A stretch of DNA of 37,170 nt from Eubacteriales Family XIII. Incertae Sedis bacterium (GCA_031264295.1 JAISED010000001.1:1-37170), one strand, 5' to 3'. Shown: positions 1 to 12,784, counted from the stretch's first letter. Translations and numbers: made by a program. The notes: a model not told the origin generated them from the letters alone.

Positions 1-3251
<3,251 letters not shown>

Positions 3252-3265
<14 letters not shown>

Positions 3266-4235
3266 AGACATGACGTATTATAAAATTACGCTTGAGTCAA
3301 ACGGACTCTTAACACAGCTTCCGGATTCGCAAAGGCTGTTTGGCGCACTGGTATACATGTTTTCGAATGAGTATGGAGGCGACAAGGCAACGGCGCTGGC
3401 GAAGGCCTTGCTTGATAAAAGTATTCACCTCGCACTGTCCAATGTACTGCCGTATGATTATTTACCTGCTCCGCAGGAATCTATGATCGAAAAGCTGACA
3501 GGGTTACATGGCAATACAGCTGTTACACTCAAAGCAAAGCATGCCGAGATAAAAAAAAGAAGCTATATACAGACTGCGAAGCTGGAAGATGTTTTGAGGG
3601 ATCCCCAAGGGTGCACAGCGCTCTTCCCCTATGTACAATTGCGGACTCAACAGCAGCTTCGAGCATCTATCGAAAGTGAGCGCTATAACATTCCGGCTCT
3701 GGAAAGTAAGCTCTATTCCGTGCCCATTGTTGAGGTGCTTGAGGTAATCAATGAGGAACAAAAAAAGCCTGTGAATACATTTTGCTTCCTTTTACAAGCG
3801 GACGGCAGCGATCTCTGCGCCGATTTGCTTAACATGCTTAACGAAGCGGTCAAAACGAAGCAAACTATAATACTTGGAAAAAGGGCGTCACAAGGTCTGA
3901 ATATCTTTAAATTTTCGTGTATCAAGGATATCAATGAGCAGATTTTGGCGAACATATCTGCAACATCCTTTTTAAACACGGGTATGCTGCTGCCGGATGA
4001 GATTAACTTTGCATCTTCAACGCTGAAATTGTTTACATCGGAGCGCCGACCTTTTGAAATGTCCGGCGGATGGAAAAAAATTTTTACTAGGTACTATATC
4101 AGCTTTATCGCCGAGGGCAGTTTAATATCTGCACCCAGTGGATCTGCCGGCGCCGGGAAATCGGTGAAGTCCTGTTTTAACGAAAATAGGGATATCGTTT
4201 TTGGCAACGCTTTTTTGTATCCAATTTCGCTGTGA
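3252..4235 (+). CDS. csm4: Csm4-like RAMP (Cas5 group) subunit
   Basis: Cas5-group RAMP that caps the crRNA 5' end and contacts Cas10. The start at 3252 (MTRVEDMTYYKITL) follows GGGGAG at 3240-3245; the frame is open further upstream but that would overlap csm3 by almost 100 bases. The 327-residue protein has the typical N-terminal strand followed by LFGALVYMF, an LPYDYLP segment, and a glycine-rich loop GKRASQGLN at 209-217 similar to that of Csm4. The C-terminal part contains the PFEMSGGW and SLISAP stretches often seen in this family. It overlaps csm3 by 14 bases and is followed 17 bases later by csm5. Identification is from motif layout and operon position. Confidence 0.72.
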
Positions 4236-4252
4236 AGGGAGCCGATGTAAAC

Positions 4253-5005
4253 ATGGAAAAGATCAATTATACGCTGCATACCCTTTCAAGTTTGATCGTA
4301 TCGCCTCGCGCGAATACGGCATTTTATAAGGAATTAGGCGGTTTTCAAGACATAAGTGGCGAAGTGCCTTTTCTCGCAAAGGACAAGCTGAAATTAATAT
4401 ATCCATTTTATCAGTATGGAGAATATATCGAATACGCACCGGAAAATGCGGTATATTACCTGCCAGGCAGCTCTGTCAAGGGCGCGTTGTTCTGTGGCTC
4501 TTCTATTCCCGGCGGCTTTATGGTAGATGATGTGGCGGTTCAAAATAGCGATATTGTTTTACGCAACTTGAATAAGCTGCAGTTTCTTGAAGATGAACAA
4601 AAGGCTTGTATTAAAGTATTTTTTGAAAATGTAGGCGTGGAAATGATAAAAGCCGGTTCAAAGATGATGGGTGAATTTTATATAAAAGACAGAGAATCGG
4701 CAGAACAGCTTTTAACGGCGGCGAGCAAATCGACTAATACCAAATTATATCAGATGCTGAATTATCTTCGCGACCTAGAAAAGAGGGGATATAGCGAGGA
4801 TCTCCTGTGTAAACTCAAATGTGTTATTGATAAGCTGTCTTGCTTGCTGGATGCTAACGATATATTTCTATTTGGCGGATATAAGGGATTGCTGCATTCA
4901 ATGGAACTTAAGGGATCTGCACAGGAAATAGCCGGCGCGGTTTATCTGGATCCATATATCATGTTGCCGCATGGTCTTGCAAGGATAAAATTGTGTAATG
5001 CTTAG
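4253..5005 (+). CDS. csm5: Csm5-like RAMP subunit, short
   Basis: Cas7-like RAMP, probably the Csm5 subunit at the crRNA 3' end. The start at 4253 has AAGGGAGC at 4235-4242; a GTG at 4232 in the same frame is an alternative but is less well placed. The 250-residue protein has an N-terminal hydrophobic strand, an early region resembling GEVPFLAKDKLKLIYPF, and the RAMP signature YLPGSSVKGALF (69-80). It is shorter than most Csm5 proteins (roughly 300-400 residues) and ends without an obvious glycine-rich loop, so it may be a trimmed version. It is the last gene of the type III operon in this window. No csm6, csx1 or cas6 follows. Confidence 0.62.
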   Translation: MEKINYTLHTLSSLIVSPRANTAFYKELGGFQDISGEVPFLAKDKLKLIYPFYQYGEYIEYAPENAVYYLPGSSVKGALFCGSSIPGGFMVDDVAVQNSDIVLRNLNKLQFLEDEQKACIKVFFENVGVEMIKAGSKMMGEFYIKDRESAEQLLTAASKSTNTKLYQMLNYLRDLEKRGYSEDLLCKLKCVIDKLSCLLDANDIFLFGGYKGLLHSMELKGSAQEIAGAVYLDPYIMLPHGLARIKLCNA

Positions 5006-5106
5006 AAATTGTCTTTTACTTCCCTTCAAAATTTGCATTGACTTGTCCAAATAGACGGAATATAATTAAACTCGTAAGTTGCAAACTCGTAATACTGTTT
5101 CCCATT

Positions 5107-5131
5107 GTCCGCCCAATTATTTTGGGCGGAC
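5107..5131. terminator. perfect 10-bp inverted repeat after the type III operon
   Basis: GTCCGCCCAA (5107-5116) and TTGGGCGGAC (5122-5131) form a perfect stem with a 5-base loop, 102 bases after the csm5 stop and 46 before the next gene. The following TATAAATT is only weakly T-rich, so it may be a weak terminator or an operator-like palindrome. Confidence 0.4.
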
Positions 5132-5177
5132 TATAAATTGAGAATGGTATAAGTTTGATTTCCCAAGGTGCATATTC

Positions 5178-6566
5178 ATGTTTATAGGCAGAAACGCGGA
5201 ACTCAAAAAACTGAACGAAATGTACTTGAGCGATAAGTTTGAGTGCGCGATTATTTATGGGCGTCGGCGCGTTGGAAAAACCACGCTCATTAAGGAATTC
5301 ATTAAGGATAAAAAGGCGATTTACTTCGTCGCTCGTGAGGCGGACGGTTCCGTTAATCTGACCGGGTTTTCCAATGATGTGTATTCTGTGACGGCCAAAG
5401 AGCTTGCCCAAAAGGCGTTCTTTGCTGATTGGGAGGGTGCGTTCGACTATATCTATAATATTTCAATGGAGAACAGGATCGTCCTGGCGGTAGACGAGTA
5501 CCCCTATCTCGCCGGCGGTTTCAGCCCTATTTCCTCGATTTTACAAGCGCATATTGATTCACAATTTAAGGACAGCAAGCTGTTCCTGATACTTTGTGGT
5601 TCAAGCATGAGTTTCATGGAAACGCAGGTTTTATCCTATAAAAGCCCGCTGTATGGCAGACGGACAGCGCAGTTCAAGATCATGCCCTTCGGATTTTTTG
5701 AATCTATATCGTTCTTTGAGACCTTTAGCAAAACTGATAAGGCCATACTCTACAGCATTACGGGCGGGATTCCCGAATATCTGACCAAAATCGAAGCTTC
5801 GAAGCTGATAGATGAGAATATTATTGATCTATTCCTGACGGCTTCGGGGCATTTGTATGAAGAACCGTCAAACCTCTTAAAGCAGGAGTTGCGGGAACCG
5901 GCCGCATATAACGGCATTATAGAGGCTATCGCTAGAGGGGCGACACGATTGAACGAAATTTCAACAAAATGTGGGATGGGGAGCAATAAATGCGCCAAAT
6001 ATCTTAAATCCCTCATATCGCTCGGCATTGTCAAAAAAGAGTTCCCCGTTACCGAAACATCATCCAAAAAAAGCATTTACCTTTTGGATGATATGATGTT
6101 CCGCTTTTGGTATCGTTTCGTGTTTCCTAATATGAGCGGCATCGTGTCGGGACTTGGCCGGGCGATTTACGACTATGATGTTATGGAAAATCTCTCCGCT
6201 TATATGGGGCTGATTTTTGAGGAGATCTGCAAGCAGTACCTTATAGAAGAGGCTAAACGGAACGCGCTGCCATTCTTCATCGGCAAGGTCGGAAGATGGT
6301 GGGGCAGCAATCCAAAGGAAAAACGTCAGGAGGAAATTGACATCTTGGCCTATCATAAGGATGCCGCCCTGTTCGGCGAGTGCAAGTGGACAAACGCCCC
6401 GGTGGATATCAATGTACTCCGTGATTTGGAAGCGCAAAGCAGCTTGTTCTCCTATAAAAGCAAGTGGTTCTGGCTGTTCGCCAAAACCGGCTTCACAGAT
6501 AGGCTGGCTGCCGAGGCCGAAAAACGCGAAAATGTGCGGCTTATACGGTTTGATGATATGGTTTAG
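5178..6566 (+). CDS. AAA+ ATPase with C-terminal DUF234-like PD-(D/E)XK region
   Basis: Member of the ATPase group usually described as archaeal ATPase plus DUF234. AAGGTG at 5165-5170 supports the ATG at 5178. The 462-residue protein has Walker A GRRRVGKTT at 28-36, Walker B LAVDEYP with D106 and E107, an LILCGSSMSFM sensor-like segment, and the substrate-domain pattern LYGRRTAQFKI. A winged-helix-like middle part (IEAIARGATRLNEI) follows. The C-terminus has EID at 386-388 and ECK at 401-403, arranged like a PD-(D/E)XK nuclease core. The biological role of this family is poorly known; its placement directly after a CRISPR effector operon and its patchy distribution fit a defence or mobile-element role, which is inference. 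It stands alone, between a hairpin and a convergent lipoprotein gene. Confidence 0.82.
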   Translation: MFIGRNAELKKLNEMYLSDKFECAIIYGRRRVGKTTLIKEFIKDKKAIYFVAREADGSVNLTGFSNDVYSVTAKELAQKAFFADWEGAFDYIYNISMENRIVLAVDEYPYLAGGFSPISSILQAHIDSQFKDSKLFLILCGSSMSFMETQVLSYKSPLYGRRTAQFKIMPFGFFESISFFETFSKTDKAILYSITGGIPEYLTKIEASKLIDENIIDLFLTASGHLYEEPSNLLKQELREPAAYNGIIEAIARGATRLNEISTKCGMGSNKCAKYLKSLISLGIVKKEFPVTETSSKKSIYLLDDMMFRFWYRFVFPNMSGIVSGLGRAIYDYDVMENLSAYMGLIFEEICKQYLIEEAKRNALPFFIGKVGRWWGSNPKEKRQEEIDILAYHKDAALFGECKWTNAPVDINVLRDLEAQSSLFSYKSKWFWLFAKTGFTDRLAAEAEKRENVRLIRFDDMV

Positions 6567-6579
6567 ACCAAGTTCAGTA

Positions 6580-7332
6580 TTACTTCAAGTCGAAGGGTTT
6601 AAGCAGCTTCCACACTTGCTCCGTTTTACCGTTTTCCTCAACGGCAACCTGCGCGTATGTCCAAGCTTCGATCTTTTCAGGGTCAGCGCCGGCCGCGATG
6701 AGTGGTTCGGGATTAAGTACAAATACGATGTCTTTGTCCTGATTCGAGTTGTCATAGGCATTGATCTGCATATCCTTTGCCCACTCGAACATATTACCGT
6801 CACCCAGCTTCACACCATAGTGGTCGAGTGAAGTGTGATAGTTGATGGCATCGCGGTACTTGCCGACAATCTGCTCGTAGGCCGCCAGCGCCGTCGGATC
6901 GCTGCTGTATGCCGGTTTGCCGTCGCCCAGTTTCGTGCCAACCATCAGCATTTTGCTCCCTGCGCCGTCCATCGCAGCGCCCTCATAGAACGCGTAATTG
7001 TCCGGCAATTTGTCGGGGTCAAGCCCCGCGCCAATGAAAGGTTCGGCGTCGAACTCCAACATGACGTCATGCAGAGGCGACTTGCTGAAATCCTCGCTCC
7101 AGATGAAGCGTACCGAATCGTCAGGCGCGGAGAGTGCCCAACCGACGTTCATCTCGTCAGCGGCAATCCTATCGGGTATGGTTTTCAGCACCTCGTCAAA
7201 TGAGGTCACGGACTGCTGTCCTACTACATCCAGTGATTCCAGCCCAGAGCAGGCGGTGAGCGCCGCTGTGAGTATCAGACCTGTGGCAAGAACTGCGGCA
7301 AGAGCTGCGAGCGGTTTAATTTTATTTTTCAT
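6580..7332 (-). CDS. secreted lipoprotein of unknown function
   Basis: The 250-residue protein begins with a basic n-region and a hydrophobic core ending in LTAC (25-28), a good lipobox, so it should be processed by signal peptidase II and anchored to the outer face of the membrane. After the lipid-attached cysteine it is acidic and globular with repeated D-x-x-K/D-P motifs such as AGLDPDKLPDNY and AGADPEKIEAW, which hint at an internal duplication. I do not recognise the family. The start is uncertain: ATG at 7332 gives a canonical signal peptide, while a GTG at 7344 adds four residues and lies closer to GGAAAGGA. It converges on the ATPase gene, leaving only 13 bases between the stops. Confidence 0.7.
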   Translation of the reverse strand: MKNKIKPLAALAAVLATGLILTAALTACSGLESLDVVGQQSVTSFDEVLKTIPDRIAADEMNVGWALSAPDDSVRFIWSEDFSKSPLHDVMLEFDAEPFIGAGLDPDKLPDNYAFYEGAAMDGAGSKMLMVGTKLGDGKPAYSSDPTALAAYEQIVGKYRDAINYHTSLDHYGVKLGDGNMFEWAKDMQINAYDNSNQDKDIVFVLNPEPLIAAGADPEKIEAWTYAQVAVEENGKTEQVWKLLKPFDLK

Positions 7333-7546
7333 TACACTGAACACTTATCCTTTCCTGATGCTGAACTCAATTCTTGGATTTCAGTTTATCAGGATGATTT
7401 GTAGAAGTTATGTGCGTCAGTTTTATTTCGCCGAGATTGTTTTTCGAGATTGTTTTTCGCTTTGGAGAGTGCTACAATGTCTATGTCGGCGGCCAACCTG
7501 TGCCGCCATATTCACCATATCCGGTAACTGCGGCATGGAGGTAATG

Positions 7547-8125
7547 ATGATCATTCAATACTATATCAGCGCATTGGCCTTTGTACTGTTCGCTGTTTGC
7601 ATCGCGGGGAGAACGGCAATGCTTCGGCGCAAGGGCGTAAAAGCTATTGTCTTCGGCGCAACAGATAAGACGGATTTTTTTCTTGTGCCGCCTGTGTTGC
7701 TGATCGTTTACTCTGTCTTTGCCAACGCCTTTGCATTACCGATGTGGCGGCCGTTGAGCACGCCCTTTTGGATGTCAAGCGCGCCCGGCTGGATAGGGCT
7801 TGTTCTGTGCTTCGCCGCCGTAGTCGGTATAGCCGCGAGCCTTGTCAGCTTCGGAGATTCATTTCGTGTGGGCATTGACGAGAAGAAGCCCGACAGACTC
7901 GTAACCGGCGGGATGTTCGCCATCAGCCGCAATCCGATTTACGTCTGTTTTGACGCCTTCTTTCTTGGGCAATTCCTGGTTCACCGCAATATCTTGACAG
8001 CAGTCTTTATAGTGGTCTTCGCGCGGCTTATTCACAGACAGATTCTGCGCGAGGAAGAGTTTCTCAAACCGCATTACGGCGCTGAGTATGAGGCGTACTG
8101 CCTAAGGACACGCAGGTACTTGTAA
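7547..8125 (+). CDS. isoprenylcysteine carboxyl methyltransferase-like membrane protein
   Basis: Integral membrane protein of about 192 residues with around five hydrophobic segments and the C-terminal ICMT/PEMT-type signature: LVTGGMFAISRNPIYV (R-x-P), then REEEFLKPHYGAEYEAYCLRTRRYL. Bacterial members methylate small lipid or isoprenoid substrates, but the true substrate is unknown. The frame is open from 6998, but that region is antisense to the lipoprotein gene. GGAGG at 7537-7541 points to the ATG at 7544 or 7547; ATG 7535 is another possibility. The 3' end overlaps the remnant of a QueG-like gene on the other strand. Confidence 0.75.
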   Translation: MIIQYYISALAFVLFAVCIAGRTAMLRRKGVKAIVFGATDKTDFFLVPPVLLIVYSVFANAFALPMWRPLSTPFWMSSAPGWIGLVLCFAAVVGIAASLVSFGDSFRVGIDEKKPDRLVTGGMFAISRNPIYVCFDAFFLGQFLVHRNILTAVFIVVFARLIHRQILREEEFLKPHYGAEYEAYCLRTRRYL

Positions 8126-8325
8126 TGTAAGTTTGCCCAAGGATATTGCTCCCGCAGATGCGTCAGGCGGCTCTGCGCCTTGTAAAACCCTTCCGATTCG
8201 GGGACTTTGCTTATGCGCTCCGACATGCGCTCGTCGTAACCGTCCATATACTCTATGGGGATAATGCCGCATCGTTCATATCCTAATTCATATGCCTTAT
8301 TTTGTATGGATTTTTCAATATTCAT
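8074..8325 (-). pseudogene. N-terminal fragment of a QueG-like 4Fe-4S (epoxyqueuosine reductase family) protein
   Basis: A good ribosome site (AAAGGAGG) precedes the ATG at 8325. The first ~65 residues read like the start of a two-cluster ferredoxin-type/QueG-like reductase (AYELGYERCGIIPIEYMDGY ... LTHLREQYPWA). After YPWA the resemblance stops, the frame runs on for about 20 unrelated residues and ends inside the 3' end of the methyltransferase gene. The cobalamin-binding and iron-sulfur cysteine regions are absent. It is most simply the leftover of a gene cut off by a deletion or insertion near 8125. Confidence 0.6.
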
Positions 8326-8353
8326 ATCGCCTCCTTTATTACCTTAATGGTGC

Positions 8354-11300
8354 TTAAAAAAACGCGCTAATCACCAACATGGAAATCATCTTAGCGGCCT
8401 CTGCCCTGCCGGCATTTTTACCGGGCTGAAATGAAAGGCTTCCGTCGCTGTTTGCTATACCGTTCAATATACCGAGTTCTCGCATATGCTCTACAGCATA
8501 TGCCGCGTATGACGATATGCTGTCGCTGTCGGAGAAGGCGCTTGCTACGCCGACTGCACCGCCCGTGCTGCTGCTAAGCGCGCCTGTGGTAGTCGTGTCG
8601 CCCGCGGTGTTGATCGCGCTGCCTCCATTCGCGCCACCGGTCGGCGGCCACTCGGCGATCTTCGTGTAACGCTCAAAAATCACTGCTATTTCCTGCCTGC
8701 TAATCGTGTCGTTCGGTCGAAACGCATAGCCTGACGCGGTTTTCTCACCTGTTATGACCCCATGATTCTTTGCCCAGGCAAGTGCGCCGGCATACCATGA
8801 CGCAGAACTCACGTCTTCAAAGCCGCTTTCTACAGCCACGCTTTCACCGGACGCTTTGGGATCCGACAGATTGTAAATCATCTGTATAAGTTGGGCGCGT
8901 GATATGTCTCCGCCAGGCTTAAATTCATCCGGTGAGACGCCGTGCACCCCGCCGCGCGCCGCCAGAAATTCAATATATGTCTCCGCCCAGTGTCCGGAAA
9001 CGTCCGCGAAGCTCTCTTCGGCGCATTCGATGCTGAATGAGAGCGGCGCGCTGCATATGACGCGCATTAGATCGGATGAACTGTCGAACAGGCTGTATAG
9101 GATCCGCGAGGACTCTTGGTCGGCTGCGTCTGCGTTGGAAACACGCGCGAACAACCTGGCCGGCTTCTCTCCGGGAGCGGGTTTATAGTGAAGTCCGGCT
9201 ATAACAGCACCGCCGAAAGAGGATATTTCCTTGTCCCCAAACCGCATGGAGAATGAGAGCGTCGGTTGGGCGGTGCTCGCGGATACGGAGTCCGCGGTCG
9301 TCTCGTTTCCGCCGCCCGCGCCGCTCGTCGACCCGCCGGTCGAGAAGGATATAACAAGCGTATCCGCAGCGCGTGAAGCGAGTGATTTCAACGCGGCGCT
9401 TCCGATGAGCGCGTCACCGGGGGCGGATTCTATAGAGAGCCGGTCGGCGTTCGCTGACAACACCGCGAGCGATTCTTTGGGGATGGACAAATCCAGCGCG
9501 GCCGCGTTCTCGGCGGCGACGCGGATGAATACGACACTGTCGGCGTTCGCTTTTCCGCCTAACGCTTTTTGCGCTTGCTTGAGAGCCGCCACGGCTTTAT
9601 CGGCGTCCGCCGCCGTCAATGCAACCGTCGCCTTACCGTCAGCGGCGGGCTTGGCGGAAAGTGATATCACAGCGGCAGCAACCGTTTCCGAAGAAAGAGC
9701 CGCCTTTGTAGCGGAAGCCGCCGCGCCTCCTCCCCCTCCGCCGCCGGGGAAATTGGCAGAACCCGGCTCTTTTGTATAATCCAGAGTATACTTCCACTGT
9801 ATATTCTCACCACCCGACAGTTTATAGCTTTCCGCAGAAATGACAGGGTCAACACCATTTACCAGAAATATCCACCCGGAGTTCGGTCCCTTGCCCATTT
9901 CGGCAAGCCCGTCAATAGAGCTGACATAGTTGGCGCCGTCCGCGGTGAACGATTTTCCGGCATTATTGAGCAGGCGTTTAAGCGCGTCCAAGACCGATGT
10001 AACCCCGGGTTCGATTATCATACGCGCATCCGACGCAAGCTGCGTCCCCTCATGATCAGTGACAGAAATCCGCACAGTTTTAATATTGCCGGTTCCACCG
10101 CCGCCTGAACCGGAGACGGTGACGATGAATGAAGCGGTCTGTGACTTATAGCTGACGAGTATGCTCGCGGCGCCTGCGCGTTCGAAGATGGATGGCGCGG
10201 CTACGGAGTACTCGGCCTCTGGGATCTCCGCGTGATTCGAGGGGTCGCCGTTATACTCGGCAATAACGCGCATACCTGCCGTATCAAGCGCCTCGCCGAT
10301 CTGATAGTTAAGCTTGGCCGGCGGCGTCAGTATGATAGAAGTCAGGAGATCCGTATCAGGCCAATCATAATACGGCGCGATGTGCTCCGCGAAGCCATAA
10401 AGATTTCCGGGCTTATTCGAAATCACGTTTTCCCACAAAGCGAGGGCTTGGAAGCCCTGGACTGTGGCGTAGTCATTATACGCAGCGCCGTTCGTATAGC
10501 CGAGTCTGCCATCGGAGGTTCTAAATGTAAGCAGGTGATCGACAAGGCTGCGCCCCGCCTTGATGAAGCGCGGATCCGTATGCGCGTCGATATTTAGGGA
10601 ACTCAAGCCGATGATCACGATAGATGTGGTATTGGAATTTCTGCCGTATGTACCGTCGAACCCGCCGTCCGCCAGCTGATTCGAGGAAATCCACGCCAAG
10701 GCCTTGTCGACGGCCGCGGTCACCCGTTCGCACAGCGCCGCAGGTACGCCGTTTACGGCGTCTGAAGCCCCGTAATATGTTGAAAGCGCCGGCAGCATCA
10801 TAGCCGTATCGTCAATATTCGATCCAAACGAGCCGTTGGGATTTTGTGCGTCCAATATCGCATTGATGAGGTCTGAACGGTCAAATGCCGCGCTCATCTC
10901 ATAAATATCAAGGTCAAACAGTGATAATATATATTGCGCATCGCCAATAGGACTGAAATCCGGTTTCGCGCATGCGAGCGCCACGAGATTGATTATATTG
11001 CCGGGATTGCTCCTGTCCGGAATCAAGCGCGCGTCTATTCCCAAAGCGGAGAGCGCGATGGCGGTTTTCGCCGCAGAACCCTGGGATGCGGGAATGCTGT
11101 TTAATACCCCCGCCAGCAGGCCTTCAACGGCCTCTTTAGGCAGCGGTGTCCCGCTGACGCTGAATCCCAGCGACCAATCGGGGAGGTGGGAAGAGGCGGT
11201 CACGTTTGAGGGCAGTGCAAATATGCCGTTTATGACTTCGTGGACTGTCTGCGCCGCATCGCCGCTATTCGCGCCCTTTATAAGGGTTAGCATATTGATT

Positions 11301-12598
11301 TCACTGTCATTGCCATTGGTCACGGTCAATTCAATAGTGTTTTCGCCATCACCTAGGGGCAGCCATATGTCCGAGAATGAAGGTGCGGGATTTCCGACGG
11401 CCGTGAAGCTTCCGCCTGCAGTTCGATAGCGAAGGGCGGCCACAGCCGCAGAGTCGTTCACAACAGCGCTCAGGGTCACGCCCGCAACATCGCCGACGGT
11501 TATAGGGGTATCGCCGATAGACGATAACATACTCTGCGCAGGCAGGTTCGGGAATGCCAGGGTGAAGGCGCGCAGCCCCGTATCGCTGCTTGCGGGTTGG
11601 CTGGAACGCACTGATGTAATTTGTCCCGTGCTGTCTGTGGCAACAGTGACGCGGCAGAACGGACGCGAGAAGCGGGTCTCGTCGCTGTAAAAATCGAATA
11701 CCGAGTCGCCGTTCGTTTCATATGGGTATATGTCAAATGAGGCGTGACCGTTTACACTGTCCGTGATTTCAGATAGCGCGCCATATATGGAGTCGTACTT
11801 TACGGCTGCGTTAGTTATGGGGACGACGGCGCCCATCCAGTCTGTGGTGTAGAAGCCAAGCCGCACGGAGGCGAAGGGGTAGCCGCTGTTGTCGAAACGG
11901 ACGTCGGTCACTTTAAAATACGAATAAAGCGGTGATTCGTTATAGAATTCGTCAAATGATGTGAGATAGAGCACTATGCGGTCGCCCGCGTGAATTTCAA
12001 GATCGCTTATACCGGCGGAGGCAGCTCTGTCGTTGACATAGAATGCCCAATAATGCCTGCCGTCCCTGGGCATGGCGACACCGCCTACTGTCACAAATGA
12101 GTAAGCGTTTTCGTATTCGACCCCGCCGGACTGCCCGAGGGCGGCTTCTATAGCCTGCAGGGCGGTCACAGCGCCGCCGGGTGCGAACTGGGCGAGTCCA
12201 AGGGTCGTTTCCGGCAAAACCGTGCCGATGTTCGATATGTCCCCGCGAATGCCCATTCCATTGCCTTCGATTCTTATACTTACCGCATCGGCCGACGCAG
12301 CATCTGAACCCCCAGTGGGCGTCCCGGCGGGTGCCGTAAGCGGTTCAGCTGCGGAAGTTCCAGCGGGCGCCGCAAACGGTTCAGCCACGGAAGTTCCAGC
12401 TGGCGCTGCAAACGGTTCAGCCACGGAAGTCCCAGCTGGCGCCGCAAACGGTTCAGCTGCGGAAGTTCCAACGGGCGCCGTAGGCGGTTCAGCCGCAAAG
12501 GCCGCGGCGGGCGCAAACATTTGAAAAACAAGTATTGCCGTTAATATTAACGCAAGCGGCGCCGTAAAGCCCCTTTTAATTCCAGTGTTATGCAACAT
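8354..12598 (-). CDS. large secreted SLH-domain surface protein with DUF4430 and terpene-cyclase-fold repeats
   Basis: The 1414-residue protein is exported: a basic start, a hydrophobic core (APLALILTAILVFQMF) and an AFA|AE-type cleavage site near residue 36. Order of parts: five 12-residue repeats of AEPFAAPAGTSV type (about 36-95); a DUF4430-like domain (about 105-215, with RHYWAFYVNDRAA); Ig-like segments; a prenyltransferase/squalene-cyclase-type alpha-toroid region with two visible motifs (AQNPNGSFGSNIDDTAM and NQLADGGFDGTYGRNSN); a Big_3-like Ig domain (LTPPAKLNYQIGEALDT); a second DUF4430 (GPNSGWIFLVNGVDP); a Gly-rich linker; an Ala-rich part; and three C-terminal SLH domains (FADVSGHWAETYIEF, FEDVSSASWYAGAL, AFSDSDSISSYAAYA) that tether it to the cell wall. 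DUF4430 plus cyclase-fold repeats resembles cobalamin-binding/intrinsic-factor-like surface proteins, so a ligand-binding role is plausible, not shown. Confidence 0.88.
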   Translation of the reverse strand: MLHNTGIKRGFTAPLALILTAILVFQMFAPAAAFAAEPPTAPVGTSAAEPFAAPAGTSVAEPFAAPAGTSVAEPFAAPAGTSAAEPLTAPAGTPTGGSDAASADAVSIRIEGNGMGIRGDISNIGTVLPETTLGLAQFAPGGAVTALQAIEAALGQSGGVEYENAYSFVTVGGVAMPRDGRHYWAFYVNDRAASAGISDLEIHAGDRIVLYLTSFDEFYNESPLYSYFKVTDVRFDNSGYPFASVRLGFYTTDWMGAVVPITNAAVKYDSIYGALSEITDSVNGHASFDIYPYETNGDSVFDFYSDETRFSRPFCRVTVATDSTGQITSVRSSQPASSDTGLRAFTLAFPNLPAQSMLSSIGDTPITVGDVAGVTLSAVVNDSAAVAALRYRTAGGSFTAVGNPAPSFSDIWLPLGDGENTIELTVTNGNDSEINMLTLIKGANSGDAAQTVHEVINGIFALPSNVTASSHLPDWSLGFSVSGTPLPKEAVEGLLAGVLNSIPASQGSAAKTAIALSALGIDARLIPDRSNPGNIINLVALACAKPDFSPIGDAQYILSLFDLDIYEMSAAFDRSDLINAILDAQNPNGSFGSNIDDTAMMLPALSTYYGASDAVNGVPAALCERVTAAVDKALAWISSNQLADGGFDGTYGRNSNTTSIVIIGLSSLNIDAHTDPRFIKAGRSLVDHLLTFRTSDGRLGYTNGAAYNDYATVQGFQALALWENVISNKPGNLYGFAEHIAPYYDWPDTDLLTSIILTPPAKLNYQIGEALDTAGMRVIAEYNGDPSNHAEIPEAEYSVAAPSIFERAGAASILVSYKSQTASFIVTVSGSGGGGTGNIKTVRISVTDHEGTQLASDARMIIEPGVTSVLDALKRLLNNAGKSFTADGANYVSSIDGLAEMGKGPNSGWIFLVNGVDPVISAESYKLSGGENIQWKYTLDYTKEPGSANFPGGGGGGGAAASATKAALSSETVAAAVISLSAKPAADGKATVALTAADADKAVAALKQAQKALGGKANADSVVFIRVAAENAAALDLSIPKESLAVLSANADRLSIESAPGDALIGSAALKSLASRAADTLVISFSTGGSTSGAGGGNETTADSVSASTAQPTLSFSMRFGDKEISSFGGAVIAGLHYKPAPGEKPARLFARVSNADAADQESSRILYSLFDSSSDLMRVICSAPLSFSIECAEESFADVSGHWAETYIEFLAARGGVHGVSPDEFKPGGDISRAQLIQMIYNLSDPKASGESVAVESGFEDVSSASWYAGALAWAKNHGVITGEKTASGYAFRPNDTISRQEIAVIFERYTKIAEWPPTGGANGGSAINTAGDTTTTGALSSSTGGAVGVASAFSDSDSISSYAAYAVEHMRELGILNGIANSDGSLSFQPGKNAGRAEAAKMISMLVISAFF
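12314..12493 (-). repeat. five 36-bp tandem repeats encoding 12-residue units
   Basis: In-frame tandem units within the SLH protein, encoding AEPPTAPVGTSA, AEPFAAPAGTSV twice, AEPFAAPAGTSA and AEPLTAPAGTPT directly after the signal peptide. The three central DNA copies are nearly identical, so copy number may vary between strains. Confidence 0.85.
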
Positions 12599-12763
12599 GA
12601 CAGATAATTCCTCCCCTTCTGGTTTTATGCCGGCTTCATCCGAATATTACGTCGGCGCCATGCAAGTCTTATACTGAACTTCTCCGAATATTACACCGGC
12701 TTCATTCAGGCTTTACATCCATTGTTTTACATCCATTATTTTACATCGGTTACATGCAAAAAT

Positions 12764-12784
12764 GGACTGTGAAAATCACAGTCC
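12764..12784. terminator. perfect 9-bp hairpin with T-rich flank on the minus strand
   Basis: GGACTGTGA (12764-12772) and TCACAGTCC (12776-12784) with a 3-base loop. Read on the minus strand the stem is followed by ATTTTTG, so it could end leftward transcripts entering the SLH gene's upstream region. Bases 12599-12763 contain short AT-rich near-repeats around TTACATCC and CCGAATATTAC, but no gene. Confidence 0.4.

Noticed and set aside
4232-4252. GTG start of csm5 at 4232
   Set aside because: The AAGGGAGC site at 4235-4242 would lie inside the coding sequence and fits the ATG at 4253.
6998-7534. N-terminal extension of the methyltransferase-like frame
   Set aside because: It is antisense to the lipoprotein gene, lacks a ribosome site, and the normal family N-terminus begins at about 7544.
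7797-7806. Short AGGGCTTGT match to the resident guide seed
   Set aside because: Nine bases inside a coding region with no further pairing; expected by chance.
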